Source: Clostridia bacterium (GTDB lineage Bacteria; Bacillota; Clostridia; Oscillospirales; Acutalibacteraceae). Taken from it: a stretch of DNA of 52,859 nucleotides. Both the position numbers and the translations under genes were made by a program. Of the stretch, positions 24,506-33,298 are shown piece after piece (positions within the stretch are counted from its first letter, which is position 1; each line of letters opens with the position of its first letter). Where the stretch lies: assembly GCA_017449935.1 (NCBI GenBank), contig JAFSYP010000004.1:1-52859 (forward strand), written 5' to 3'. The notes under the pieces are model-generated. The model was not told the DNA's origin. It did no database searches and worked only from the letters and a program-made list of their open reading frames with translations.

Positions 24506-25303
24506 ATGAAAAACGGAAGCGTCATGATCGGTCAGACGGATATGGATTATGCGGCGTTTGGCGGCGGCAAGAAGAATCTGGTCGTATTGCCGGGTTTGTC
24601 AGACGGACTTGCAACCGTGAAAGGGAAGGCGCTTTTGCTGGCGCCTGCCTATCGGCGGTTCTTTGACGCCTTTCGCGTGTATATGTTCAGCCGAAAAAAC
24701 GAAATGCCGGAAGGGTACACGATCCGGCAAATGGCGGAGGATCAGGCTGCGGCGTTAAAGGCGCTGGGGATAGACAAGGCGTCTGTACTCGGCGTGTCGC
24801 AGGGCGGCATGATCGCGCAGTATCTTGCCGCCGATCACCCGGAAATGATCGACAAACTGGTTCTGGCGGTCACGGCGAGCTATACGAATGAAGTCGTGAA
24901 GCGCACGGTGGAGTCATGGATCGAGATGGCAAAAGCGGGCGATCACGTATCCCTGATGACGGATACCGCGGAGAAAATGTATTCAAAGGCGTATCTTGAG
25001 AAAAACCGAAGGCTGTTCCCGATCGCAGCAAAGCTTACAAAGCCGGAAAGCTACGAGCGCTTTTTCCGGAACGCATACGCGATCCTCGGCTTCGATGCGC
25101 GCGAAGTCCTGCCCGGGGTACACTGTCCGACGTTCATTATTGCCGGAGCCGATGACAATACGGTCGGAAAGTATGCGGCGGACGAATTACACAAACTGAT
25201 CCCGCACAGTCAGTTGTTCACGTATGAGGGGCTCGGCCACGGGGCGTTTGAGGAAGCCCGGGATTTCTACGACAAAGTATACGAATTCTGCGCGGCGGAA
25301 TAG
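24506..25303 (+). CDS. alpha/beta-hydrolase fold protein
   Basis: 265 residues. The nucleophile elbow GVSQGG holds Ser98; GADDNTVG gives the acid region, and GLGHGAFEEARDF the catalytic His near the C-terminus. No signal peptide, so a cytoplasmic esterase or hydrolase of unknown substrate. ATG follows a GGGGAGACGGAA stretch. The pyridoxamine-oxidase-like gene lies 76 bases downstream with a ribosome site of its own. Confidence 0.88.
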   Translation: MKNGSVMIGQTDMDYAAFGGGKKNLVVLPGLSDGLATVKGKALLLAPAYRRFFDAFRVYMFSRKNEMPEGYTIRQMAEDQAAALKALGIDKASVLGVSQGGMIAQYLAADHPEMIDKLVLAVTASYTNEVVKRTVESWIEMAKAGDHVSLMTDTAEKMYSKAYLEKNRRLFPIAAKLTKPESYERFFRNAYAILGFDAREVLPGVHCPTFIIAGADDNTVGKYAADELHKLIPHSQLFTYEGLGHGAFEEARDFYDKVYEFCAAE

Positions 25304-25379
25304 ACGCCTCGGTAAATAACACAGGACAGGATCTCCCGAATGTGTTTTTAACGACGTAAATATAGGAGGATGCAATCAA

Positions 25380-25781
25380 ATGTCAAATGTTGAAAAAGTG
25401 AACGCCTTTCTGGATAAGGCACAGGTGTTTTATTTCCTGACCACGGACGGCGATCAACCGAAAGGCAGACCGTTTGGATTTCACATGTTGTCGGACGGCA
25501 GGCTGTATTTCGGCTGCGGTACGTTCAAGAACGTATTTCGCCAGTTGTCCGAGAACCCGAAGGTTGAAGTGCTGGCGCTCGACGGCGATACGTTTTTGCG
25601 TTATGACGGCACCGCCAGGATCGTCAAAGACGACGCACTGCTCCAAAAGGTGCGTGGCGCTATGCCGCAGATCATGGATCTGTATGACAAAAACGGTTGG
25701 GAAATGGGACTGTTTTATCTGGAAAACGCGCATGCCGAGATCCGCGGATTGTTCGACGTCAAAGAACAGTTTGACCTGTAA
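25380..25781 (+). CDS. pyridoxamine 5'-phosphate oxidase-like FMN-binding protein
   Basis: 133 residues, a single split-barrel domain: VFYFLTTDGDQPKGRPFGFHMLSDGRLYFGCGTFKNVFRQLSENPKVEVLAL is the family core. It lacks the C-terminal segment of true PdxH, so it is one of the many small FMN- or F420-type proteins of unproven activity. ATG follows AGGAGGATGCAATCAA. Its position beside a MocR/PdxR-like regulator is suggestive of B6 chemistry but does not prove it. Confidence 0.87.
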   Translation: MSNVEKVNAFLDKAQVFYFLTTDGDQPKGRPFGFHMLSDGRLYFGCGTFKNVFRQLSENPKVEVLALDGDTFLRYDGTARIVKDDALLQKVRGAMPQIMDLYDKNGWEMGLFYLENAHAEIRGLFDVKEQFDL

Positions 25782-25810
25782 ACCATACAAATAACAGATT
25801 ATCTGAACAG

Positions 25811-25867
25811 ACAAGAGCAACCGATCCTATACGCATAATGTGCAGATTGGATCGGCTGCTCTTTTCA
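25811..25867. terminator. hairpin terminator between convergent genes
   Basis: AAGAGCAACCGATCC pairs with GGATCGGCTGCTCTT across a long loop, then TTTTC. It lies between the FMN-binding gene and the MocR-type gene that end toward each other. Confidence 0.7.
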
Positions 25868-25906
25868 TAATGTTTTTGGTTCATCACGGATCTGCGCACT
25901 AACCCG

Positions 25907-26998
25907 TTATTGGTTTGCGTTCTCCCGGCGCATTTTGCGGCGCACGCGGTTGATGTGTCGCTCGAAATCGCCGTTGACGATCAGCTCGGTCAGCACGGCC
26001 TGCATAAACGTCGGCACGGTGCAGGCATAGAAGCCCAGACGCGCTTCAAATTCGGGCACAAGGTGCCGCGGCAGCACCAGATACCCCGCGCGGATGGACG
26101 GCGAAACGGTTTTGGAAAACGTGTTCAGATACAGGACGTTGTCGCGGTCGGTGTGCGCGAAGAGCGTTTCGACCGGCTTTTGCGAAACGGAGAACTCCGA
26201 TTCAAAATCGTCCTCGATCAGATACCGTCCCGGCCGGCTCGCCCAGCGCAGATACTCGTGCCGCTTGGAAGCGCCGGCTGTGACGCCGCTGGGAAAGCTG
26301 CGGTACGGCGTGATGTGCAGTACGTCGGCGTCGGACGAAGCCAGCGCGGCGCTGTCGATCCCGTCGTGCCCGAGCGGGAGCATCTGTGTGCGCACGTCGC
26401 ACGCCGCATAAACGCGGCGGATCTGCTTGTAGGACGGCGATTCCAGCGCCCAGACCAGCTCGCGCCCCAGAAGCTCCACGATCCGTCCGTAGAGATACTC
26501 CGAACCGGAGCCGATCACGATCTGCTGCGGCTGTACGCGTATGCCGCGGCTGCGGGCCAGGTATTGGCCGATCGCCTCCCGAAGCTCCGGCAGTCCCGCG
26601 CCGGGTGAGCGCGCAAGGATCGCGTCGCCCCAGTCGCTTATCACGCGGCGCATGGTCCGCGTCAGCACGGATACCGGAAATTCCGGCGCGTCGGATACGC
26701 CGTGCACCGGATACGGGCGCGGCGCGCTCTGCTGCGGCGCGGCGGCAAACGGATCGCCCGGCTGAAACAGCACGTAATATCCGCTGCGCTCACGCGCGGC
26801 GGCATAGCCCTCGTCGCACAGCAGCGCGTAGGCGTGCTCTGCCGTCACCAGACTCACGCCCGTCTCCTCCGCGATCAGCCGCTTGGACGGGAGCTTCCCG
26901 CCGTAGGCGTACACCCCGCGGATGATGTCGTCGCGCAGGCAGCGATAGAGCTGCACATAGGCCGGCTGCGCGTGATTTTTTACCACTTCATAATTCAT
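25907..26998 (-). CDS. MocR/PdxR-like GntR-aminotransferase regulator, short C-terminus
   Basis: 363 residues: a GntR winged helix (QPAYVQLYRCLRDDIIRGVYAYGGKLPSKR...VTAEHAYALLCDEGY) joined to a fold-type I aminotransferase domain with IEDDFESEFS and the PLP lysine at about 296 in NTFSKTVSPSIRAGYLVLP. Relatives run to about 450-480 residues; this one stops at RRKMRRENANQ, losing most of the small C-terminal domain. It is divergent from an ECF S component, as PdxR-type regulators often are from vitamin B6 genes. No clear ribosome site at the only available ATG. Confidence 0.85.
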   Translation of the reverse strand: MNYEVVKNHAQPAYVQLYRCLRDDIIRGVYAYGGKLPSKRLIAEETGVSLVTAEHAYALLCDEGYAAARERSGYYVLFQPGDPFAAAPQQSAPRPYPVHGVSDAPEFPVSVLTRTMRRVISDWGDAILARSPGAGLPELREAIGQYLARSRGIRVQPQQIVIGSGSEYLYGRIVELLGRELVWALESPSYKQIRRVYAACDVRTQMLPLGHDGIDSAALASSDADVLHITPYRSFPSGVTAGASKRHEYLRWASRPGRYLIEDDFESEFSVSQKPVETLFAHTDRDNVLYLNTFSKTVSPSIRAGYLVLPRHLVPEFEARLGFYACTVPTFMQAVLTELIVNGDFERHINRVRRKMRRENANQ

Positions 26999-27029
26999 CT
27001 GGTCTTATAAAATACTCCTTTTCTGACTA

Positions 27030-27058
27030 TTTCAATAAATCCAGATACAGTATATACT
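27030..27058 (+). promoter_or_regulatory. promoter of the ECF S-component gene
   Basis: TTTCAA, 17 bases, TATACT in the divergent space with the MocR gene; the regulator would be expected to bind here. Confidence 0.5.
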
Positions 27059-27090
27059 AAACCAAAAATAATTGCAAGGGGTGAACCGGA

Positions 27091-27618
27091 ATGCAATTGA
27101 AACAAAAACACTCCCTGGTCTGGCTGACGACGACGGCGCTGTTCACGGCGATGACCGTCGTGATGAGCAGCTTCAGCATCCCCGTCCCCGGCGGGCACCT
27201 GTATCTGTGCGACGCCGTGATCTGTACGGCGGCGATCCTGCTCGATCCGCTGGCGGCGTTTGTGGTCGGCGGCGTCGGCTCGTTCCTCGGCGACCTGCTT
27301 TTCTATCCTCTGCCGATGTTCGTCTCTCTCGTCAGCCACGGCGTGCAGGCGGTCGTGATCTCGCTGTGCGCGCACTACATACTCAAAAAGCATCCCATGC
27401 TCGCAGCCGGGATCGGCGTGACGCTCGGCGGCATCCTCATGGTGATCGGCTACTCTCTCGGCCGGGCGTTCGTATACGCCACGCCTGAGACTGCCCTCGT
27501 CAAACTGCCGTATGAGATATTGCAGGCGTTTGTCGGCGCGGCGGCGGCGATGCTGCTGTGCGGCAAAGGCGGCCTGCGGGAGCTGTACCAAAAGATCCAG
27601 AAGCGGATGCTTTCCTGA
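27091..27618 (+). CDS. ECF-transporter S component, probably for vitamin B6
   Basis: 175 residues and about five to six membrane helices, with the S-component pattern: a basic start, ALFTAMTVVMSSFSIPVPGGHLYLCDAVICTAAILLDPLAAFVVGGVGSFLGDLL, and a Lys/Gly-rich end. The N-terminal Ala-x-x-x-Ala-type helix contacts the EcfT subunit. The energising EcfA/T genes are not here, as is usual for group II transporters. Divergence from a MocR/PdxR-like gene suggests a PdxU-type pyridoxine transporter; that substrate call is inference. ATG follows AGGGGTGAACCGGA. Confidence 0.83.
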   Translation: MQLKQKHSLVWLTTTALFTAMTVVMSSFSIPVPGGHLYLCDAVICTAAILLDPLAAFVVGGVGSFLGDLLFYPLPMFVSLVSHGVQAVVISLCAHYILKKHPMLAAGIGVTLGGILMVIGYSLGRAFVYATPETALVKLPYEILQAFVGAAAAMLLCGKGGLRELYQKIQKRMLS

Positions 27619-27624
27619 CGGCGC

Positions 27625-27945
27625 GCATCGGCCGGCCGCCCGCAATTATTCATGGCGTTTCACGACACCGCAGCGGACGCTCAATGTGCATCCCTACAAA
27701 AAATCGTTATATACCAACAATCTGCGACGTTCGTGCCCGTAGGGACGGCCATTGGCCGTCCGCAAAAACACATGGCATTTCACAGCGATGCGGCGGACGC
27801 GAAACGAACCGACAACGCTTTTGTGAGAATGGGGCGGGCATGACCGCCCGTCGCCCCCTTGTACGCTGCCGTTTCCGGCGTTGTCATCGCCGCGCTTCGC
27901 TCGCGATGACGCCGGAAGAACAGAAGCCCCGCAGCTTTCCGTGAT
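27625..27945. repeat. gene-free repeat mosaic, second locus
   Basis: No credible gene. The palindrome at 27875-27915 (CCGGCGTTGTCATCGC ... GCGATGACGCCGG) is related to the 55-base repeats at 12.5 and 12.8 kb. CGTTCGTGCCCGTAGGGACGG at about 27728-27748 matches the segment near 12615-12640. GGGCGGGCATGACCGCCCGTCG at about 27833-27853 is the inverted form of the palindrome near 12825. Confidence 0.7.
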
Positions 27946-27958
27946 GATCCTTTTGTTT

Positions 27959-28627
27959 TTAGGAAAAGCTCTGCATATCCGCGGTCAGGAACTCACGGCG
28001 TCGGATGCGGACAAGGCCGTCCGTGCCGATCGCCTTTTGCAGCGCATCCGTCAGCAGCGCGGGATTGAGCGGCTCGCCGCCTGCCTGCAGCACCGCGTCC
28101 AGCAGCACGCATTGGCCCTCGGTCCGGAACGCCGCCGACTGCACCTTGTCGCAGATGCGCACCTGCTTGACGACCTTGCGCTTGCCCTGCTTGCCGGTCT
28201 TTTCCGCGGTCAGCTCGCCGCGCAGCAGCAGCGCGCGCGCTTTCTCGCAGAACGCCTGCGCCGCGGCGGCGGTGGGCAGCTCGATGCCGATGCTGTACCG
28301 CGCGAACGCGATCTGCGCCGGCTTCGTCACGGCGTCGTGCACGCGCACGACGGTTATGCCCTCCGGCAGCACGTCGTTCATGCGCCGCAGGATCTGCGCG
28401 TCGGTCATGTCGTCCTCGATGCGGATATCCAGCGGTTCTCCGTCGCTTTCCTGTCCGAGCGAGAGCGGCGTGAGGAAATTGAGATACGGGTGCGGGTTGA
28501 AGCCCTCCGTATACCACAGGGCAAGTCCGGCGCGGCGCACGGCGCGCGTAAAGCAGCGGTTCATATCCAGGTGGGAGATGTACTTTGCCCGGCCTTCTTT
28601 TTTGATCCAGAGTCTAACAGCGCGCAT
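27959..28627 (-). CDS. TIGR03936-type radical-SAM-linked protein (DUF2344)
   Basis: 222 residues, a DUF2344/TIGR03936 protein: WIKKEGRAKYISHLDMNRCFTRAVRRAGLALWYTEGFNPHPYLNFLTPLSLG is the family core. These always accompany the TIGR03960 radical SAM protein, with which it overlaps by 14 bases here. They are thought to modify tRNA or ribosomal targets, but the reaction has not been established. In other Clostridia the pair sits by ribonuclease G and ribosomal protein L21 genes; those are not seen here. Confidence 0.9.
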   Translation of the reverse strand: MRAVRLWIKKEGRAKYISHLDMNRCFTRAVRRAGLALWYTEGFNPHPYLNFLTPLSLGQESDGEPLDIRIEDDMTDAQILRRMNDVLPEGITVVRVHDAVTKPAQIAFARYSIGIELPTAAAAQAFCEKARALLLRGELTAEKTGKQGKRKVVKQVRICDKVQSAAFRTEGQCVLLDAVLQAGGEPLNPALLTDALQKAIGTDGLVRIRRREFLTADMQSFS

Positions 28628-30458
28628 CGCATTTCCCTCCGTTCAGTTTGTCCGCGCCGCACCCGCCGCAGCGTATGCGGCAATGCGGCGTCGTCCGGCT
28701 TTCGGCCGCGCGCTCGTTCTCGCGCTGCAGATACGTCTTGGACACGCCGTAGTCGAGATGGTCCCACGGCAGCACCTCGTCGAAGCTGCGGCGGCGGTTG
28801 GCGTAGAACGCCATGGAGACGCCCGCTTCGTCAAAGGCCTCCCGCCACAGGTCGAAGCGGAACTGATCGTCCCAGCCGTCGAACCGGCAGCCCTTGCGCC
28901 ACGCGCTTTCCAGCACGTCGGCGAGCCTGCGGTCGCCGCGCGCGAAGACGGCTTCGAGAAAGCTCGTGTCCGCATGGTGACAGCTCAGACTGACCTTGCG
29001 CGTATGGATGCTCTCGCGCAGCAGCGCCTGCTTGCGCAGGACGGTCTCTCCGTCGTCCTGTCCCTCCCACTGGAAAGGCGTGAAGGGCTTCGGGACGAAG
29101 GTGGAGGCGCTGACGGACACCGTGACCGATTTGCCCTTGGGCTTGTCGGGGTTGGCGTAATACGCGTCCACGACCTTCTGGGCGAGCGCAGCGATGCCCT
29201 GCACGTCCTCGTCCGTTTCGGTCGGCAGACCGAGCATGAAGTAGAGCTTGACCGCGGTCCAGCCGCCGGCAAACGCCTGCGACGCCGTTTGCAGCACTTC
29301 TTCCTCGGTCACGTTTTTATTGATGGCGTCGCGCAGACGCTGCGTGCCGGCTTCGGGCGCGAAGGTCAGCGAGCTGCGCCGCACGCCCGCGAGCTTTTCC
29401 ATCAGCTCCTTCGGGAAATTGTCGGCGCGCAGGCTCGGCAGCGCGATGTTGATCTTGGCGTCGTCCGTCCACGAGATCAGCTTGCGGATCAGCGGCTCCA
29501 TCTGCGTGTAGTCGCTCGAGGACAGCGAGCACAGCGAGATCTCGTCATAGCCTGTGCTTTCGCAGACGGCTCTGCACTGCGCGTCGATGACGTCGGCGCT
29601 CTTTTCGCGGATCGGGCGGTAGATGAAGCCCGCCTGGCAGAACCGGCAGCCGCGGATGCAGCCGCGGAAGATCTCCGTCGTGGTGCGGTCGTGGACCACC
29701 TCGATCGACGGGACGACAAAATCGCTCGGGCTGAACATCGTATCCAGATCGGACACGATGCGTTTTCGGACGGTCTTCGGCGCGCCGTCTTTGGGCGTGA
29801 CCGCCTGCACGGTGCCGTCTTCATTGTACGATACGTCGTACAGCGACGGCACATAGACGCCCTCGATCTGCGCCGCTGCGCGCAGGAACGTCTGCTTGTC
29901 CGAGCCTTTTTTCTTGTGCTCGATCAGCAGATCGATCAGCTCGTTCGTCACTTCCTCGCCCTCACCGAGCATACACAGATCGACGAACGCGTGCACCGGC
30001 TCGGCGTTGCAGACGCAGGGACCGCCGGCGGCGACGATTGGCAGAAGCTCCGTGCGGTCCGTCGCGCGCACCGGCAGCCCCGCAAGATCGAGCATATTGA
30101 GCATATTCGAGTAGGACAGTTCATACTGCAGCGTGAAGCCGATCAGGTCGAAATCGCGGATCGGATCGCCGCTTTCGAGCGCGTACAGCGGTACGCCGTA
30201 TTTACGCATCTGTTCTTCCATATCGGTCCACGGCGCGAACACCCGTTCACACCACGCGTCCGCGCGCGCGTTGACCAGACTGTACAGGATCTTCAGCCCC
30301 AGATGCGACATGCCGATCTCGTAGGTGTCCGGGAAGCAGAAGGCATAGCGCAGATCGACGGCGTTTTTGTCCTTGACGACGCTGTTCAGCTCGCCGCCGG
30401 TATAACGGCCGGGCTTCTGCACGGCGTTCAGGATGCGTTCCTTTGTTTTATCCAGCAT
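28614..30458 (-). CDS. TIGR03960-family radical SAM protein
   Basis: 614 residues. The N-terminal B12-binding-like region (FCFPDTYEIGMSHLGLKILYSLVN) leads to a radical SAM domain with the FeS motif FRGCIRGCRFCQAGF (Cys267, Cys271, Cys274; CX3CX2C) and the SAM-binding segment SLSSSDYTQMEPLI. The C-terminus carries the TIGR03960 tail with Cys-rich RIRCGGCGAD. Its partner DUF2344 gene overlaps its end. ATG follows GGAAGGAATGGAATT. Promoter at 30491-30519. Confidence 0.92.
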   Translation of the reverse strand: MLDKTKERILNAVQKPGRYTGGELNSVVKDKNAVDLRYAFCFPDTYEIGMSHLGLKILYSLVNARADAWCERVFAPWTDMEEQMRKYGVPLYALESGDPIRDFDLIGFTLQYELSYSNMLNMLDLAGLPVRATDRTELLPIVAAGGPCVCNAEPVHAFVDLCMLGEGEEVTNELIDLLIEHKKKGSDKQTFLRAAAQIEGVYVPSLYDVSYNEDGTVQAVTPKDGAPKTVRKRIVSDLDTMFSPSDFVVPSIEVVHDRTTTEIFRGCIRGCRFCQAGFIYRPIREKSADVIDAQCRAVCESTGYDEISLCSLSSSDYTQMEPLIRKLISWTDDAKINIALPSLRADNFPKELMEKLAGVRRSSLTFAPEAGTQRLRDAINKNVTEEEVLQTASQAFAGGWTAVKLYFMLGLPTETDEDVQGIAALAQKVVDAYYANPDKPKGKSVTVSVSASTFVPKPFTPFQWEGQDDGETVLRKQALLRESIHTRKVSLSCHHADTSFLEAVFARGDRRLADVLESAWRKGCRFDGWDDQFRFDLWREAFDEAGVSMAFYANRRRSFDEVLPWDHLDYGVSKTYLQRENERAAESRTTPHCRIRCGGCGADKLNGGKCDARC

Positions 30459-30490
30459 AATTCCATTCCTTCCGGGAAGCGTTATCTGTT

Positions 30491-30519
30491 ATTATAACAC
30501 ACTTTCGGGTTTGATGCAA
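30491..30519 (-). promoter_or_regulatory. promoter of the radical SAM pair
   Basis: Minus strand TTGCAT, 17 bases, TATAAT, back to back with the promoter of the sigma-LRR gene. Confidence 0.7.
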
Positions 30520-30523
30520 ATCC

Positions 30524-30552
30524 TTGACTTTCGTCGGGAAATGCTATATACT
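30524..30552 (+). promoter_or_regulatory. promoter of the sigma-LRR fusion gene
   Basis: TTGACT, 17 bases, TATACT, about 42 bases before ATG 30594. Confidence 0.7.
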
Positions 30553-30593
30553 ATAACCTGTATATGTATAAGTGTTTCCTTTGGAGGGTAAAT

Positions 30594-32771
30594 ATGAACC
30601 AACGCGGTATTTGGCAGCTTCTCCTGATGGCGCGTGAAGGCGACCGCCACGCCATTGACGAGCTGTTTTATTCCTCTTTTCGTCCTGCGTTTCTGATCCT
30701 GTCGTCCGTCACGGGGGACAGGAAGGTTTCGCTGGATCTGTTGGCTGAAGGGTACGTGCAGACATTTCAGAATCTGGATACGCTGGAGACCGGCAGGGAT
30801 TTTGCGCTGGCGCTGAACCGTTTCACGCTCGGCCGCGCTGCGTCGCTGCCGCCTGAAAAGGACCTCTCGCTTCTGCCGGACGGCTGTGAATCCGCGGCCG
30901 AGGCGTTTCGCGAGGCGCCGCCGATGCTGCACGATTTCGACACGCTGCCGGCGATGAATCTGTCGTCGAAGGCGGACGGTATCCTGTGCGCGCTGCAGAA
31001 GCTGCCGCTTGCGCAGCAGATCTGCGCATATCTGTTTTATTACGTCGAGGCCGATCCGGAGACGATCGCCGACATACTGAAAACGACGCCGGACAAAGTC
31101 TGCGGCGCGCTGCAGCAGACGCGCGACGCCGTTCTGCCGCAGATCGAAGAACTGCTGGGCAATACCGCGGCGTTCCGCGGTACGGACGCCGAATCTGCAA
31201 TCCTCTGGGCACTGCGCCGCACGACGAAGTTCGTCCCTGCGCCCGGCGAGATCGAGACGTTCTACCAGATGCTGATCGAGAAGCTGGTCGCGGCCGAGGT
31301 GATGGAAGCGCCGATCTCGGAGGAAGAGGAGCCGAAGCCGGACGATGATATCCCGCTGCGCGACATCGCACCGCCGAAGGAGCATACCGTGCTGCGCACG
31401 ATCTTTTCGCTGCGCACGCTGATCATCGTTCTGGCGCTGCTGGTGGTGATCGGTCTGTTTGTCGGCATGAAGCAGCTGCACACATACAACGCCCGGCGCA
31501 GTCGTTTGGAAACGCACGCGGAGCGTACGACGCTCTCGCTCACGGCGACCATGTTCCCCTCGGAGCGCTATATCTTCTCCACCGAATACGAAGCGCCGAC
31601 GGAGGCGCCGACCGAGACGACGACGGAGGCGTCGACCACGGCGTCGCCGACCGAGCCGGTGACTGAGACTGCCCCCTCCACGACCGAAAAACCGACGCCG
31701 ACCTTCACCGAGCCGACCGTGCCGGTCATCACGACGACCAAGCCGAACACGGAGTTTTCCTATACCGAAAGCGCCAATCTTTTGACAATCACGGGCTATT
31801 CCGGGACTAAGACGGCCATCACCATCCCCGACAAGATCGACGGCAAGACCGTGGTCGCCATCGGAGAAAACGCGTTTTTCAACGCGTCGATCACGTCGGT
31901 CAAATTCCCGACGACGATCCGCACCATCGGCAAGAACGCGTTCCGCAGCTGTACGAGTATGCAGAGCGTCTCGCTGCCCTCGGGCCTGACGACGATCGAC
32001 TCCGACGCGTTCCGCGGCTGTACGGGGCTCAAGACCGTGTCCCTGCCGTCGTCGCTCAAGCAGATCGGCTCGCAGGCGTTTTCCGGCTGTTCCGCGCTTG
32101 CCGGCGTTACGCTGCCGACGTCGCTGACGACGATCGGCGACTGGGCGTTCGCGTACTGCACGAATCTGTCCAGCATCGCGATCCCCGCGTCGGTCACGAC
32201 GGTGGGCAACTCCGTCTTCTATGAATGCAAATCGCTCGGCCGCTGTGCGGTGGAAAACAGCTCCCGCCTGAAGGCGCTCGGCGACGCGATGTTCTTCGAC
32301 TGCACGTCGCTCAAATCCTTTACGATCCCGTCGCAGGTCAAGGTCGTGCCGAACAACTGCTTCGCGGGCTGCCGTTCCATGACGTCGATCGCGCTCTCCA
32401 CGTCGATCACCACGATCGGCCAGAACGCGTTCTCCGACTGTATCTCGCTCAAGGATTTCTCGTTCAGCAGAAATCTGCAGAAGATCGATAGCGGCGCGTT
32501 CAGCGGCTGCTCATCGCTCAAGAGCATGACGATCCCGTCCGGGACGACGACGATCGGCGACTCTGCGTTCAGCGACTGCACCGGCCTGCGGTCCGTGACG
32601 ATCCCGGCGTCCGTCACACAGATCGGCGTCAAGGCGTTCTCGGGCTGCGATGATTTGGTGATCTCCTGTCCGTCCGGCTCCGCCGCGGAGAAGTACGCGA
32701 TCGCCAATCATATCGAGATCGAGGGCAGGAGCAGCAGTACCACGTACAGCGACGACAAAAACAACGTATAA
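30594..32771 (+). CDS. sigma-70-like/transmembrane/BspA-LRR fusion protein
   Basis: 725 residues. Residues about 9-82 resemble ECF sigma region 2 (LLLMAREGDRHAIDELFYSSFRPAF) and about 136-187 resemble region 4 (LPLAQQICAYLFYY...ADILKTTPDKVCGALQQTRDAV). A membrane helix (273-292) follows, then a Thr/Pro/Glu-rich spacer (about 330-385) and at least a dozen BspA-type LRR_5 repeats to about 705, with motifs such as IGENAFFN and AFSGCSSLKSMTIPSG. The sigma-like part would be cytoplasmic and the repeats outside. I know of no described protein of this order. ATG follows TTGGAGGGTAAAT. Confidence 0.85.
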   Translation: MNQRGIWQLLLMAREGDRHAIDELFYSSFRPAFLILSSVTGDRKVSLDLLAEGYVQTFQNLDTLETGRDFALALNRFTLGRAASLPPEKDLSLLPDGCESAAEAFREAPPMLHDFDTLPAMNLSSKADGILCALQKLPLAQQICAYLFYYVEADPETIADILKTTPDKVCGALQQTRDAVLPQIEELLGNTAAFRGTDAESAILWALRRTTKFVPAPGEIETFYQMLIEKLVAAEVMEAPISEEEEPKPDDDIPLRDIAPPKEHTVLRTIFSLRTLIIVLALLVVIGLFVGMKQLHTYNARRSRLETHAERTTLSLTATMFPSERYIFSTEYEAPTEAPTETTTEASTTASPTEPVTETAPSTTEKPTPTFTEPTVPVITTTKPNTEFSYTESANLLTITGYSGTKTAITIPDKIDGKTVVAIGENAFFNASITSVKFPTTIRTIGKNAFRSCTSMQSVSLPSGLTTIDSDAFRGCTGLKTVSLPSSLKQIGSQAFSGCSALAGVTLPTSLTTIGDWAFAYCTNLSSIAIPASVTTVGNSVFYECKSLGRCAVENSSRLKALGDAMFFDCTSLKSFTIPSQVKVVPNNCFAGCRSMTSIALSTSITTIGQNAFSDCISLKDFSFSRNLQKIDSGAFSGCSSLKSMTIPSGTTTIGDSAFSDCTGLRSVTIPASVTQIGVKAFSGCDDLVISCPSGSAAEKYAIANHIEIEGRSSSTTYSDDKNNV

Positions 32772-33298
32772 TCGCGTCTGCCCCGAATAAATAACAATAT
32801 CCCGACCGCCGCCAACGGAACGACCGTACAGGCGGCGGCCTTTTTGCTTATTTTTTGCGCTTCGTCCGGCAGAAAACGGCGGCAGAGCAGCGCATACAGG
32901 ATCGCGCCGCCGTCCAGCGGTCGGATCGGCGTCAGATTGAAGGCAGCGAGCAGGAGATTGATCTGCACGCCGCGGCGCGCGCGGGCGGAACCGCCGCGCC
33001 AAAGCAGCAGAAGCAGCGCCAGCAGCACGTTGGCCGCCGGCCCCGCCGCCGCGCAGAGCAGCTCTTTCGCGTAGGAAAGGCGCGTCGTTTCCGCGCGTTC
33101 GATCCGCATCCCGTATACGCCGAAGCAGAGCTTCTGCGGCGTGTCGCGCAGACAGACGAGCGCGAGCAGATGGCCGCACTCATGAAAAACGGCGGCGCAG
33201 ATGCTTTGCACCGCGTCGCCGCTTCGATCGTAATAGAGCCAGAGTGTGATGTAAACTGCCGCAGCCAGAGAAAACTGCCAGCGCATGGGCTTACGCAT
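32708..33298 (-). CDS. SpoIVFB-like site-2 (M50) metalloprotease
   Basis: 196 residues and about five membrane segments. The zinc motif HECGH (residues 39-43) and the second motif NLTPIRPLDGGAILY (the Asp ligand in LDGG) identify an M50 intramembrane protease. In spore formers this type (SpoIVFB) cleaves pro-sigma-K and lies directly downstream of SpoIVFA, as the M23 gene lies directly upstream here. ATG 33298 overlaps the M23 gene by eight bases. Its 3' end overlaps the convergent LRR gene by 64 bases, tail to tail. Role in sporulation inferred. Confidence 0.85.
   Translation of the reverse strand: MRKPMRWQFSLAAAVYITLWLYYDRSGDAVQSICAAVFHECGHLLALVCLRDTPQKLCFGVYGMRIERAETTRLSYAKELLCAAAGPAANVLLALLLLLWRGGSARARRGVQINLLLAAFNLTPIRPLDGGAILYALLCRRFLPDEAQKISKKAAACTVVPLAAVGILLFIRGRRDYTLFLSSLYVVLLLLPSISI

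Noticed and set aside
27031-27090. Riboswitch before the ECF S-component gene
   Set aside because: The space from the predicted transcription start to the ATG is only about 30 bases, too short for a known vitamin riboswitch.
28005-30497. Plus-strand open frame of 830 codons
   Set aside because: Antisense of the radical SAM pair; the minus-strand genes have full catalytic motifs and ribosome sites.
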